Assembly (NCBI GenBank): GCA_900542125.1 | Contig: UQMO01000009.1 | Span: 1 to 50,828, forward strand | DNA length: 50,828 nucleotides | Source: an uncultured Collinsella sp. | GTDB taxonomy: Bacteria > Actinomycetota > Coriobacteriia > Coriobacteriales > Coriobacteriaceae | Direction of reading: 5' to 3' | In this document: piece after piece, positions 34,801 to 43,207 of the stretch | How the letters are laid out: each line of letters opens with the position of its first letter | Numbering within the stretch: position 1 is the first letter of the stretch | Made by a program: the position numbers and the translations under genes | Notes under the pieces: model-generated | What the model was told of the DNA's origin: nothing | Databases searched by the model: none | What the model saw: only the letters and a program-made list of their open reading frames with translations

Positions 34801-35691
34801 CGCCGCCAGATGATGCACTTTGTGGACAAGAACAACCCCGAGAACATCATCGATGCCGCGGTAAAGCGCCAGAAAGATCGTGCGAGCGGCCAGACGTCGT
34901 TCTTCGATATGTTTGGCGACGTTGAGGGCTCGGGCTTTGAGGTGAGCGTGCCCGATCCGGATGGCCAGGAGTGGGACCGCCACCTTAAACTGAGCCAGGA
35001 GAAGGAGGTTCTGGGCATTTACGTCTCGGACCACCCGCTGCGCCCGTTTGAGTACGCGTTGTCTAAGGCGCGCGACTTCTCGTTCTCGCAGATCGACACC
35101 GGCTACGAGGTGCAAAACCCCACGGGCGGCACCATCAACCAGGAGATTCCCGAGGGCAAGGCGCTGTGGTGGGCCGGCATGGTCTCGAGTGTGTCCAAGC
35201 GCGTGACCAAAAATGGCGACCCCATGGGCATCGTGCAGCTCGAAGACATGGAAGGCGAGGCCACGGTCGTGGTGTTCCCCAAGACCTACAAGGAGGCCGA
35301 GGGGTATCTGTACGGCGAGGTCGATCCCGAGACCGGCGCGCAGCTGTCCGACGCGTTTGTGCGCATTAAGGGCAAGCTCGAGCGCTCGGACCGCGGCGAC
35401 CAGATCATCGCGCAGGAGATTGTGCCGCTGGAGCTTAGCGAGGAGAAAAACAAGCCCAAGGTCTTTGAGGTCATGGTGCCCAACAGCCGCTTTAGCCAGG
35501 GCAATATGGCGCGCCTGGCCACGGTGCTCACCACCAACCCGGGCGGCGACCGCGTGGAGATCTTTATTGAGCAAGTCGACGGGCGCGTGCTGCGTGCCGA
35601 GGTGCCGGCCAAGGTCAATGCACGCTCGATTCCGCTGCTGGCAGAGGCAAAGGCCATCGTCGGCAACCAAGGTCGCGTGACGGTGATCTAA
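31888..35691 (+). CDS. dnaE: DNA polymerase III alpha subunit
   Basis: A 1267-residue replicative polymerase. It has an N-terminal PHP domain (HLHNHTVFSMLDG, ITDHGYMYG, FGCEVYF), a palm with the catalytic PDIDMDF near residue 465, fingers (FNKSHSAGYA), helix-hairpin-helix and OB regions, and a C-terminal tail. Residues of about 65-115 (rich in Glu, Asp and Lys) are inserted in the PHP domain before KPIFGCEVY. The finger segment RKPVAKKKIKLL..WEDGSDETTYDHW differs from the usual R-AMGKK form. ATG 31888 has ggag 8 nt upstream; the open frame begins earlier at 31822 without support. Confidence 0.95.
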   Translation: MAFVHLHNHTVFSMLDGATRIQDMVNRAVELGMPAVAITDHGYMYGVPDLALACDAVNHNTPEYKTWSHDKAFLEKDRRDELVEPDPEENPREHAQYVKDMAMWDEKGNIDELKPPLVIKPIFGCEVYFTPDETLARDHKPELYHMILLAKDQEGYVNLMQTVSEAAVQGFYYKPRVTLDNLRRHAKGMICTSACIAGIIPKYIDRGDMEGAIKWAETFRDTFDPGDFYIEIQEHGITTDNGLTDEQMDRTLIDIAKQVGVKVIATNDFHYLRREDAPVQDVIMCIGMNAKVDDPNRMRMTGSEFYMKTEEEMRAMFPYCPEACDNTLEIADKCYVELDWDSIILPRFPLLDPGETHESQFRRECEKGLRQHYGDDWATREIGGVNIKERFEYEYKVICDKGFAAYFLIVAEYVQWAKDNGIGVGPGRGSAAGAIVAYAMNITAFDPLENGLMFERFLSPQRTEMPDIDMDFDDERRLEVVEHVRQLYGPEKVTHVITYSTIKAKQAINDAARVLDYPVYMGQRLSKMVSSDPKVKLKQVLEKQPGKEDLFNPDFAEAYKKDDDARRIIDTALSIEGLTRGEGVHACAVLICRDPVNEHVPTKLDTKGGVEITQYEGHTVADMGLLKMDFLGLRTLTVISKAKANIKKNFGIDIKEEEIPFDDPEIFKLMGSGHTAGVFQVESAGMTATIKNMKPTEYKHVVALIALYRPGPLGAGMVSSYINRMNGKEPAVSYDDRLDDILGETYGTMVYQEQVMLISVEMCGFSKGESDSRIRKPVAKKKIKLLTSTVLHWEDGSDETTYDHWMNGAIKNNYTREVAQKIWDDVLEFASYAFNKSHSAGYAILVMQTAWLKAHYPHEYMAAVLTSYTGKTDKIVHYVSACRHDGIPVLSPDVNESGTEFTATKEGVRFGLAGIRGVGTGVAQAIIAEREAGGPFKTLHDFVERVDSSQANRRVVESLIKAGAFDSTGYPRRQMMHFVDKNNPENIIDAAVKRQKDRASGQTSFFDMFGDVEGSGFEVSVPDPDGQEWDRHLKLSQEKEVLGIYVSDHPLRPFEYALSKARDFSFSQIDTGYEVQNPTGGTINQEIPEGKALWWAGMVSSVSKRVTKNGDPMGIVQLEDMEGEATVVVFPKTYKEAEGYLYGEVDPETGAQLSDAFVRIKGKLERSDRGDQIIAQEIVPLELSEEKNKPKVFEVMVPNSRFSQGNMARLATVLTTNPGGDRVEIFIEQVDGRVLRAEVPAKVNARSIPLLAEAKAIVGNQGRVTVI

Positions 35692-35693
35692 GA

Positions 35694-35800
35694 TGATTTT
35701 TCTGGGACGGGGATTAAAAAAACATTTTGGGTGACGCGCGGCGGAAGACCAGTTTTTCTGGGATGGGAATGATTTTCTCATCCCCGTCCCAGAAAAATCA
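35694..35800. repeat. 21-bp palindrome plus a third copy, TTTTTCTGGGACGGGGAT family
   Basis: Arms 35694-35714 and 35780-35800 are perfect reverse complements. A direct third copy, agtttttctgggatgggaat, lies between them near 35751-35770. The element starts 2 nt after the dnaE stop. Confidence 0.88.
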
Positions 35801-35826
35801 TTTGGCATGTGAGATTGGAGGAAGTG

Positions 35827-38800
35827 ATGGCGCAGGGGACGTTTGTGCAGGCGCTCCGGAAAGAGGCGGCGCTGAGCGGCACCTTTATGAAGGGGCGTTC
35901 GCTCATGCTCAACGGCGCCGTGCTGTCGATCGAGGACAGCGGCTCGCGCTTCTCCAAAAATGTGACGGTTGAGGGCTCGGTGCGCGGTTCGCGTGGCGAC
36001 CTGTACAAGACGCACGTGGCGCTCGACATGGACGAGCACGAGGTGATCGACTACGACTGCGATTGCCCCGCCGCCTATCGTTACCCCGGTATGTGCAAGC
36101 ACGCTATTGCCACGGCTCTGGCGTATTTGGATGCCAGCGGTGCCGAGCCCGTCGAAGGTTTGCGCACGCCGGTCCGCACGTTTACGGCGCAGCCGAAACA
36201 GCCCGCGCGCACCGCGCCCAAAGCGCCGGCCGTCAATCCCAACTTTCCCTTTCCGGCGCCCGTCCCCACGAGTCCCAGCCTCATGGCGGCGCTCTCCGAT
36301 CTTTCGGACGCACGCATGGATGAGCTGGCGAGCATGCGCCGCAAGCTCGCTGGCAGTGTGGATCCCGATGCCCCCAAGGCGGTGTTGGAGCCCTCGTTGG
36401 TGCCGTACTACAATCCACTGTTTGCCGACCGCTTTAGCTGGGCGCTCGAGCTTCGCATTCGTTGTGGATCGGTCTCCTACGTGGTCAAGGACATCGACGG
36501 CATGGCCGATGCCTACGTGCGCGGCGGCACCTTCTCGTACGGCAAGAAGCTCACGTTTGTCCATACGCCCGAAGCCTTCGAAGACGTGTCGACAAAGCTG
36601 CTCAACCTTGTTGTGACGACAGTTGCCTATCTCGATGACATCACAAGCTCGCGTTCGGCGTCGTACGACTTTGCCCGCAGCGGTTTTGTCGCCGAGCGTC
36701 AGTTGCCGCTGTCCGAGCATAGCATCGTATATGTGCTGGACCTGCTGCGCGGCCAGACCATCTCCTTTGAGCCCGCTTGGTCGCGGGGGACGACGACGCA
36801 TCGCACCTATGACGTGGCGGTTGAGCTGTCTCCGCAAGGGGAGGACGAGGCGTCCGCTAAGCGCCCACCGCTCCTTGCCGCCAAAATCGCGCCGGCGGCT
36901 GGTGGTAGCTACGATCTGCGCCTGCCGGCCGATGCATACTGCTTTGCTTCGGGCGACGTAGCTTATCTGGTCGACACCCGCCGTGCGCGCCGCACCGATG
37001 TAGCGTTTGCCCAGCATGCGGCGCCGTTCCTATCGCGCTTGCTGCCCTGTCGCACGCCAGTCCATATCGCTGCCGACCAGGTGGGGGAGTTCTGTCGTAT
37101 GGCTCTGCCCATTTTGCGCGACTATACCGACCTTACCGCGCCCGCTGCGCTCGATGCCGTGGCGCCCGAGCCGAGCTTTGCTATGGCAATCGGCGTCGAC
37201 GATGGGCTCGTGACCTGCAAAATTACGGTTACCTACGGCGACTGGTCGGCAGACCTCTTTAGTCTGGGCGCTCCGGGCAGCCCCTTCGAAGAGCAGCGCC
37301 CGGGCGTGCCGCCCCGCGACGAGGTGGCGGAGTTTCGCGTTATGGACACGGCGGCTCTGTACTTCGATTTCTACGAGGGCGGTCTGGCGTTTGAGGAGCG
37401 CGATGACGAGAGCTTGTTCTGCCTGCTGACCGAGGGCCTATCCGCCCTGTCCAAGCTTGGTGAGGTCATGCTCAGCGACCGTCTGCGCCAGATTTCGGTC
37501 CGCCCCGCGCCCAAGCTTTCGGTGCGTGCGACCGTCAAGAGTAACCTGCTCGACGTCGAACTGAGCGCGAGCGGGCTTTCGGCGGCAGACCTTGCCATCT
37601 ATCTGGACTCCTACAAGCGTCACCAGACGTTTGCGCGCCTTACGTCCGGCGACATCATTCGCCTGGACGAGGGCGCCCGAGCCGCGTTTGGCCTCGCCGA
37701 GGATCTGGGCGTCGATGCCGTCGACCTGCTCGACGGCGTGTTGCTTCCCGCATCGAGCACCCTGTTCGTCGATAGCATGCTTGCGCGCACACCCGCGCTC
37801 GAGGCCGATCGCGACGCGGCGTTCCGCCGTACCGTCGAGCGCCTGGACACGCTCGGCAAGATGGACTTTACGGTGCCGGCATCGCTCAAGGCAACGATGC
37901 GCGGCTACCAGGTCGACGGCTACCAGTGGCTTGGCTCGCTCGAACACCTGGGCCTTGGCGGCATCTTGGCCGACGATATGGGCCTGGGCAAAACACTGCA
38001 GATGATTGCGCACATTCTGGCGCGCGTGGAGGCGGGGGATACCAAGCCCACGCTCGTGGTATGCCCCGCGTCGCTCGTGTACAACTGGACTGCCGAGTTG
38101 GAGCGCTTTGCGCCCTCGCTTGATGTGTGCGCCATCGTGGGCGCCAAGGCGCAGCGTCGCGTACAGATTGCCGGCGTGGCCGAGCATAACGTGGTTGTAA
38201 CGTCGTATGACCTTATGCGACGCGATATCGACGAGTACGTCGAGCAGGACTTTGCCCGTGTGGTGCTCGATGAGGCACAGTACATTAAAAACCCGCTCAC
38301 GCAGGTGGCGCGCGCCGCCAAGCGCCTGCCGGCCGGTGTGCGCTTTGCCCTGACGGGCACACCCATCGAAAACCGCCTGTCCGAGCTCTGGAGCATCTTC
38401 GACTTTTTGATGCCGGGCCTGCTTGGCACGCGCGAGTCGTTTGCCAAGCGCTTCGAAAGCCCGGTCGAGCACGCCGAGGGTGACAGCGCCGCTCGCCTGC
38501 AGGCGCTCGTGTCGCCGTTTGTGCTGCGCCGTGTTAAGGAAGACGTGGTGGCCGACCTGCCCGAGAAGATCGAGGACACCGTCATGGCACAGCTCGCCGG
38601 CGAGCAGCGCAAGCTCTACCTGGCCAACCAGGACCGCATCGCCCAGCAGGTGCAGCATCGCGAGGCATCCGAGTTTAAGAAGGACAAGCTCAAGGTACTC
38701 GCCGAGCTCACCAAGCTGCGCCAGATCTGCTGCGACCCGCATCTACACTACGAGGACTACAAGGCGGGGAGCGCCAAGCTCGACGCTTGCATGGAGCTCG

Positions 38801-39291
38801 TGCACGGTGCGCTCGACGGCGGGCACCACATTCTGCTGTTCAGCCAGTTCACGGGCATGCTCGATATCATTGGCAAACGCCTGGCCAAGGAGGACATCGG
38901 CTTTCTTAAGCTCACGGGCGCTTCGTCCAAGGAGAGCCGCGCCAAGATGGTCGCGCAGTTCCAGGCGGGCGAGGTTCCGGTCTTTTTGATCTCGCTCAAG
39001 GCGGGCGGCGTGGGCCTTAACCTGACGGCGGCCGACGTGGTCATCCACTACGACCCGTGGTGGAACGTTGCCGCGCAGGACCAGGCGACCGACCGCGCGC
39101 ACCGTATTGGCCAGCAACATACCGTGACCGTGTACAAGCTCATCGCCAAGGACACGATCGAGGAGCGCATCATGCAGATGCAGGAGTCCAAACGCGACCT
39201 GGTCAACAGTGTGCTTGGCGGCGACGGCATCTCCTCGGCGCTGTTTACCCGCGAGGATGTTCTGGCGCTGCTCGGCGGCGACGGGCGCTAG
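35827..39291 (+). CDS. SWIM zinc-finger SNF2-family helicase
   Basis: A 1154-residue Swi2/Snf2 ATPase. An N-terminal SWIM zinc finger (CDCPAAYRYPGMCKH, about residues 78-92) is followed by a long unassigned region, then the two RecA-like lobes: Walker A DDMGLGKTLQ near 716, DEAQ near 813, TGTPIENRLSELWSI, and the C-terminal helicase motifs SLKAGGVGLNLTAAD and DPWWNVAAQDQATDRAHRIGQ. Such proteins remodel protein-DNA or nucleic-acid complexes, and their bacterial role is poorly known. ATG 35827 has ggagga 4 nt upstream. It stands between dnaE and the superoxide reductase. Confidence 0.9.
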   Translation: MAQGTFVQALRKEAALSGTFMKGRSLMLNGAVLSIEDSGSRFSKNVTVEGSVRGSRGDLYKTHVALDMDEHEVIDYDCDCPAAYRYPGMCKHAIATALAYLDASGAEPVEGLRTPVRTFTAQPKQPARTAPKAPAVNPNFPFPAPVPTSPSLMAALSDLSDARMDELASMRRKLAGSVDPDAPKAVLEPSLVPYYNPLFADRFSWALELRIRCGSVSYVVKDIDGMADAYVRGGTFSYGKKLTFVHTPEAFEDVSTKLLNLVVTTVAYLDDITSSRSASYDFARSGFVAERQLPLSEHSIVYVLDLLRGQTISFEPAWSRGTTTHRTYDVAVELSPQGEDEASAKRPPLLAAKIAPAAGGSYDLRLPADAYCFASGDVAYLVDTRRARRTDVAFAQHAAPFLSRLLPCRTPVHIAADQVGEFCRMALPILRDYTDLTAPAALDAVAPEPSFAMAIGVDDGLVTCKITVTYGDWSADLFSLGAPGSPFEEQRPGVPPRDEVAEFRVMDTAALYFDFYEGGLAFEERDDESLFCLLTEGLSALSKLGEVMLSDRLRQISVRPAPKLSVRATVKSNLLDVELSASGLSAADLAIYLDSYKRHQTFARLTSGDIIRLDEGARAAFGLAEDLGVDAVDLLDGVLLPASSTLFVDSMLARTPALEADRDAAFRRTVERLDTLGKMDFTVPASLKATMRGYQVDGYQWLGSLEHLGLGGILADDMGLGKTLQMIAHILARVEAGDTKPTLVVCPASLVYNWTAELERFAPSLDVCAIVGAKAQRRVQIAGVAEHNVVVTSYDLMRRDIDEYVEQDFARVVLDEAQYIKNPLTQVARAAKRLPAGVRFALTGTPIENRLSELWSIFDFLMPGLLGTRESFAKRFESPVEHAEGDSAARLQALVSPFVLRRVKEDVVADLPEKIEDTVMAQLAGEQRKLYLANQDRIAQQVQHREASEFKKDKLKVLAELTKLRQICCDPHLHYEDYKAGSAKLDACMELVHGALDGGHHILLFSQFTGMLDIIGKRLAKEDIGFLKLTGASSKESRAKMVAQFQAGEVPVFLISLKAGGVGLNLTAADVVIHYDPWWNVAAQDQATDRAHRIGQQHTVTVYKLIAKDTIEERIMQMQESKRDLVNSVLGGDGISSALFTREDVLALLGGDGR

Positions 39292-39462
39292 CTGCGCAGA
39301 TGGCAACCGGGGCTGTTGAGGCGGCTCCGGGTTGCCGGCGCGCTCTGACCCCGGGTGCTAGCCTCGCTCGTTATGTGTTCATTTGCGATGCCGTGGATGG
39401 TTCGCTTACCTTTGGGCATAAGAAACATCGAGAACATCGGCACATCAGCAAAGGAGAACATC

Positions 39463-39825
39463 ATGGCGAAATTCTTTAAGGACCCCGACGGCAAGCTCAT
39501 TGCCGCCCTTGGCAACGACGTTGCAACCCCTACCGGCTGCACGGAGCTGACTGCAAACACTGAGGACGCGGCGCACGAGAAGCATGTGCCTGTCTTCGAG
39601 AGCGAGCGCGACGGTCACGTGATTCGTGCACGCGTGGGCTCGGTCGAGCATCCTATGGTGCCCGAGCACTACATCGAGTGGATCGCCCTTGAGGCCGAGG
39701 GCCGTCTGGAGGTCCATTACCTTGAACCCGGCATGAAGCCCGCGACGTTTTTTGCCGGCGGTTCCAAGACCGGTACCGTCTATGCCTATTGCAACCTGCA
39801 CGGGCTGTGGTCCGCGACGTTCTAG
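39463..39825 (+). CDS. Superoxide reductase (desulfoferrodoxin family, one-iron class)
   Basis: A 120-residue cytosolic non-haem iron protein that reduces superoxide to peroxide without making O2, as expected of an anaerobe. Centre II ligands are complete: His41 (EKHVP, with the Glu39-Lys40 pair), His63 (VEHPM), His69 (PEHY), Cys110 and His113 (YCNLHGLW). The desulforedoxin Cys4 site (centre I) is absent. ATG 39463 has aaggag 6 nt upstream; the upstream in-frame extension has no such site. A terminator follows. Confidence 0.92.
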   Translation: MAKFFKDPDGKLIAALGNDVATPTGCTELTANTEDAAHEKHVPVFESERDGHVIRARVGSVEHPMVPEHYIEWIALEAEGRLEVHYLEPGMKPATFFAGGSKTGTVYAYCNLHGLWSATF

Positions 39826-39870
39826 GAGCGCGCCCCCGCTCGGGGTATCATAGCTAGCATATGCACATGC

Positions 39871-39904
39871 GAGCGCCGACTGCATCATGCGGCCGGCGCT
39901 TTTA
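39871..39904 (+). terminator. Rho-independent terminator after superoxide reductase
   Basis: agcgccg (39872-39878) pairs with cggcgct (39894-39900), followed by four T. Bulged GC pairs extend the stem. Confidence 0.7.
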
Positions 39905-39942
39905 CTACGACAACGATGGTTTACGACGGAAAGGGCTGAGCC

Positions 39943-41928
39943 ATGAAGCTCGCACTTGCACAGATCGATATGCGCCTGGGTGATATTGAGGGCATCTGCG
40001 GTCGCATCGAGGACCAGGCGCGCCTGGCCCACGAGCGCGGTGCGCGCGTCCTGTGCGTGCCGGCTCCGCTCTTTATGGGTGCCCTGCCCGGCGGCCTGGT
40101 GGGCACTGCCGACTTTGAGCACGACATGCTTGCCGGCTTGACCGGCGTCGCCGAGCGTATCCAAGAGCTCGATATGATCTGCATCGTGCCCGCGGCGGTT
40201 TCGTTTGAGGGCCAGCCCCTGCTCGACTACATGATGCTCAAGGACGGCCATGTGGTGCCGGCCCGTTCGAGCATTGCCCTGCAGCGTGGCGAGAACAACG
40301 ACGCGCGCTGGGCGCCGCCGGTGTTTGACGTGGACGGTGTGCGCATCGCCGTGATTTTCGATCTGGACCGCGAGCTCGGCATGCTTCCGACCGGCGTCGA
40401 CCTCATCGCCTATTTTCAGTTCAACGCGTTTGATATGACCGACCGCGAGACGGCCGCCATTGCCGCCGTTCGCAGCGGTGCCTACCGCAAGATCGCCTCC
40501 AAGCGCAGCGTATGGTTTGCCTGCATGGCGCCGGTCGGTGCGTACGACGAGTCGGTGTATACCGGCGGCTCGTTTGTGCTCGACGACTGCGGCCGCGTGG
40601 TGGCCCAGGCGCCGTGTTTTGAGGAGAGCCTGCTGGTTCAGGAGATTCAGCGCGGCGTAATGCTCGATGCTTTGGAGGACCACGAGCTGCCCGAGTTTCG
40701 TTCCGAGGAGTGGTTGTGGCAGGCGCTGGTGCTCGCTGTGCGCGATAACGCCCGTGCCCATGGCACGTCGCGCGCCGTGGTGGCGCTCGAGGGCGATTTG
40801 CCGTCGTCTTTGCTTGCGGCGCTGGCTGTCGATGCATTGGGCTCGCGCAACGTGATCGGCCTGGTGTTGGACCGCAACCGCATCTTTACGCCGGCGCAGG
40901 AGGAGGCCGAGGCCGCCCGTTGTGCCGCCGTTCGCGCGATTGCCGAGCGCCTGCATATTCGCACGGTTGAGCGCGATGCGCCGGATGCGGCGCGCGTGCT
41001 CGACCGCGATGTGTCGGCGGGCGATGCCGAGCGCCTGCGTTCGCGTGCGCTGGGCCTCATGTTGGAGGACACGGCGCTCGAGCTGGGCGCGATGGCTCTG
41101 AGCCCGCTTTCCAAGACCGAGTACGCGTTGGCGGCACCGGCGCTTTGCGGTGGCTACCAGGGCGATTACGCGCCCTTTGGCGATGTGTACCTGTCGACCC
41201 TCGAGTTTGTGGCGCGCGTGCGCAACCGCACGTCTGCCGTGGTGCCGCAGGAGCTCGTGACGCTCAACGCGGTGGAAGATTGCATGGAGCGCGTGCTGGC
41301 GCGGGCGCTCTCGACGCTCGACGGCCCGGTCGACATGCTCGATCGCACGGCGCAGCTGCTCGGTGGGCTTGAGCCGGGCGAGGTCGATGGCGCGCTCGAG
41401 GCGCACGTGGACCGCAACCGACCCTTCGACGACATCCCAATGGCCGCCGGCAAGCCCGAGGCTTGCTCGCTGCTGCTGATGCTCGTGCGTCAGGGCGAGG
41501 CCGCCCGCCGCATGTTGCCGACGGCGCCGATCGTCTCGGCCCGTTCGTTTGTCGAGCGCGCCTGGCCGTACATGCTCGCGTGGTCTGACCTAGGGCTGAG
41601 CGGCAAGGAACGCATGACGGTCGATGCGCTGGCGCACGCCGAGGTGAACCGCTTTGCCGACGAGGATACAAGCGAGCGCATGCGTGGCGAGATGATGGGC
41701 ATACTGGGTGATCTGTTGGGTATTTCGCCCGAGCAGATGGAGGAGCTGCGCTCCGAGGATGGCCAGCGTCGTCTGCATGAGGGTATGAAAAAGTTTGAGG
41801 GCGAGGTCCAGGACGCCATCGAAAAGATGATGGGCGGCCAGGGCGGACCGCAGGGTGGGCCCCAGGGCACGCCGATGCCGCAGCCGCCGGTTGATCCGAG
41901 GCAGTTCCCCTTTTTCTCTCAAAACTAA
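39943..41928 (+). CDS. NAD+ synthetase-like protein with both active sites degenerate
   Basis: A 661-residue protein with the domain order of glutamine-dependent NadE: nitrilase-like glutaminase (1-245) and ATP-pyrophosphatase-like synthetase (250-435), then an extra C-terminal region ending in a Gly/Gln/Pro tail. In the nitrilase part the catalytic Glu position reads VPAPLF (Ala41), the Lys position reads SSIAL, and the Cys position reads VIFDLD (Phe139). In the synthetase part SGGxDSS has become EGDLPSS (283-289) and TGNKSE has become SPLSKTE. Fold-supporting motifs remain, for example YQGDYAPFGDV. It is intact, with gaaaggg upstream of ATG 39943. It is probably a non-catalytic or repurposed homologue. 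Confidence 0.75.
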   Translation: MKLALAQIDMRLGDIEGICGRIEDQARLAHERGARVLCVPAPLFMGALPGGLVGTADFEHDMLAGLTGVAERIQELDMICIVPAAVSFEGQPLLDYMMLKDGHVVPARSSIALQRGENNDARWAPPVFDVDGVRIAVIFDLDRELGMLPTGVDLIAYFQFNAFDMTDRETAAIAAVRSGAYRKIASKRSVWFACMAPVGAYDESVYTGGSFVLDDCGRVVAQAPCFEESLLVQEIQRGVMLDALEDHELPEFRSEEWLWQALVLAVRDNARAHGTSRAVVALEGDLPSSLLAALAVDALGSRNVIGLVLDRNRIFTPAQEEAEAARCAAVRAIAERLHIRTVERDAPDAARVLDRDVSAGDAERLRSRALGLMLEDTALELGAMALSPLSKTEYALAAPALCGGYQGDYAPFGDVYLSTLEFVARVRNRTSAVVPQELVTLNAVEDCMERVLARALSTLDGPVDMLDRTAQLLGGLEPGEVDGALEAHVDRNRPFDDIPMAAGKPEACSLLLMLVRQGEAARRMLPTAPIVSARSFVERAWPYMLAWSDLGLSGKERMTVDALAHAEVNRFADEDTSERMRGEMMGILGDLLGISPEQMEELRSEDGQRRLHEGMKKFEGEVQDAIEKMMGGQGGPQGGPQGTPMPQPPVDPRQFPFFSQN

Positions 41929-42065
41929 CTATGGGATGGGATTCGCTCCCAACCCCGATACTTCAACTAAGCATCTTGGCCCCGTTGTGTTATTCTAGAA
42001 CAGACGTTCGTGAATAGTGCGCGGGGCGTTGCCTTGCGCTGTGCTTGTGGCGAGGGGAGGTTGGC

Positions 42066-42587
42066 TTGGTCATTTTGGGTATCGACCCTGGTTTGGCCCA
42101 TACGGGTTGGGGGATTATCGAGGAGCGGCGCGGAGAGGTGCGCTGCCGTGCCTACGGTTGTATCGAGACCAGCGCGGGCAGTCCGCTCGCGGTGCGCCTG
42201 TCGCATATCGCCCGCGACCTCAAGGGTGTCGTGGAGCGTTATCGACCCGATACCGCTGCTATCGAGAGCATTTACTTTGGCGCCAACGTTCGTTCGGCCA
42301 TCCCCACGGCGCATGCCCGCGGCGCTGCGCTTGTGGCGCTTTCGGAATGCGCGCTCGAGATTGGCGAGTACACGCCTATGCAGATTAAGCAGGCTGTTGT
42401 GGGCACCGGCGCTGCAGATAAGCGGCAGGTCGCGTATATGGTTCGTACGCTCACACAGCTCGACCACGACCCGCATCCCGACCATGCCGCCGATGCCCTG
42501 GCCTGCGCCATCTGCCACGTTAACCTCAGCCGCACCCGGGCACTTACCGGCGGCGAGTTCTATCAACAGAGAGGAACCGGATACTGA
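42066..42587 (+). CDS. ruvC: Holliday-junction endonuclease RuvC
   Basis: A 173-residue resolvase. Catalytic acids are visible: Asp in ILGIDPGLAHTGWG, Glu in AAIESIYFG, and the C-terminal Asp pair in DHAADALACAICH. A TTG start at 42066 is chosen because ggggagg (42054-42060) lies 5 nt upstream and the protein then begins MVILGIDPG, the family start; the frame is open from 42045. Its stop overlaps the ruvA ATG (TGATG). It acts with RuvAB to cut four-way junctions. Confidence 0.93.
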   Translation: MVILGIDPGLAHTGWGIIEERRGEVRCRAYGCIETSAGSPLAVRLSHIARDLKGVVERYRPDTAAIESIYFGANVRSAIPTAHARGAALVALSECALEIGEYTPMQIKQAVVGTGAADKRQVAYMVRTLTQLDHDPHPDHAADALACAICHVNLSRTRALTGGEFYQQRGTGY

Positions 42588-43207
42588 TGATCTCCCAGCT
42601 CCATGGAACGCTTGTCGAGGCAACGATGAGCTCGGCCGTTGTTGATGTATCGGGCGTGGGTTTTGAGCTCGGTATTTCGGGCAGCACTGCCGCCACGTTG
42701 CCGACGCCCGGCGGCGAGTTGCGCCTCTATACCCGTATGCAGGTGCGCGAGGACGCCATGACGCTCTTTGGTTTTGCCTCCAAGGACGAGCGCACGATGT
42801 TTGACCGGCTCGTGTCCGTGTCGGGTGTCGGTCCGCGCCTGGCGCTTGCCGTGCTCTCCACCTATACCGTGGGACAGCTGTATTCCCTGGTAATGGCCGA
42901 GGACGACAAGGGCATGGCCAAGGTTCCCGGTGTGGGCAAAAAGACTGCGCAGCGTCTGATCTTGGAGCTCAAGAGCACCTTTGCCAAGGATAAGGGCTTT
43001 GTGCCGGTCGACGTGATTCCCGGCCAGGTGGCGATGCCGGTTCCCGCCGCCGCTCCCTCGGCGATCGATGACGCCCGTGCGGCGCTCCTTTCCATGGGCT
43101 TTAGCCCGCAGGAGACCGATGTTGCCCTGAGCGGGTATGATGGGCAGAATATGCGTGTCGAGGATCTGCTCGGCGCGGCGCTTAAGCGACTCGGAATGGA
43201 TGCGTGA
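42587..43207 (+). CDS. ruvA: Holliday-junction branch migration protein RuvA
   Basis: A 206-residue protein that grips Holliday junctions as tetramers and loads RuvB. The N-terminal OB fold (MISQLHGTLVE), the two helix-hairpin-helix motifs (LVSVSGVGPRLALAVLS and VPGVGKKTAQRLILELK) and the C-terminal RuvB-binding UBA-like domain (ARAALLSMGFSPQE) are in order. ATG 42587 overlaps the ruvC stop, and its own stop overlaps the ruvB start, so the three genes are translationally coupled. Confidence 0.95.
   Translation: MISQLHGTLVEATMSSAVVDVSGVGFELGISGSTAATLPTPGGELRLYTRMQVREDAMTLFGFASKDERTMFDRLVSVSGVGPRLALAVLSTYTVGQLYSLVMAEDDKGMAKVPGVGKKTAQRLILELKSTFAKDKGFVPVDVIPGQVAMPVPAAAPSAIDDARAALLSMGFSPQETDVALSGYDGQNMRVEDLLGAALKRLGMDA

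Noticed and set aside
31861..37017. Very long antisense reading frame opposite dnaE and the SNF2 gene
   Set aside because: It is an artefact of G/C-rich third codon positions; it is rich in His/Arg/Val/Leu low complexity, has no domain, and overlaps two certain genes.
39301..39336. GC hairpin after the SNF2 helicase gene as a terminator
   Set aside because: The stem is imperfect and no T-tract follows, so not called.
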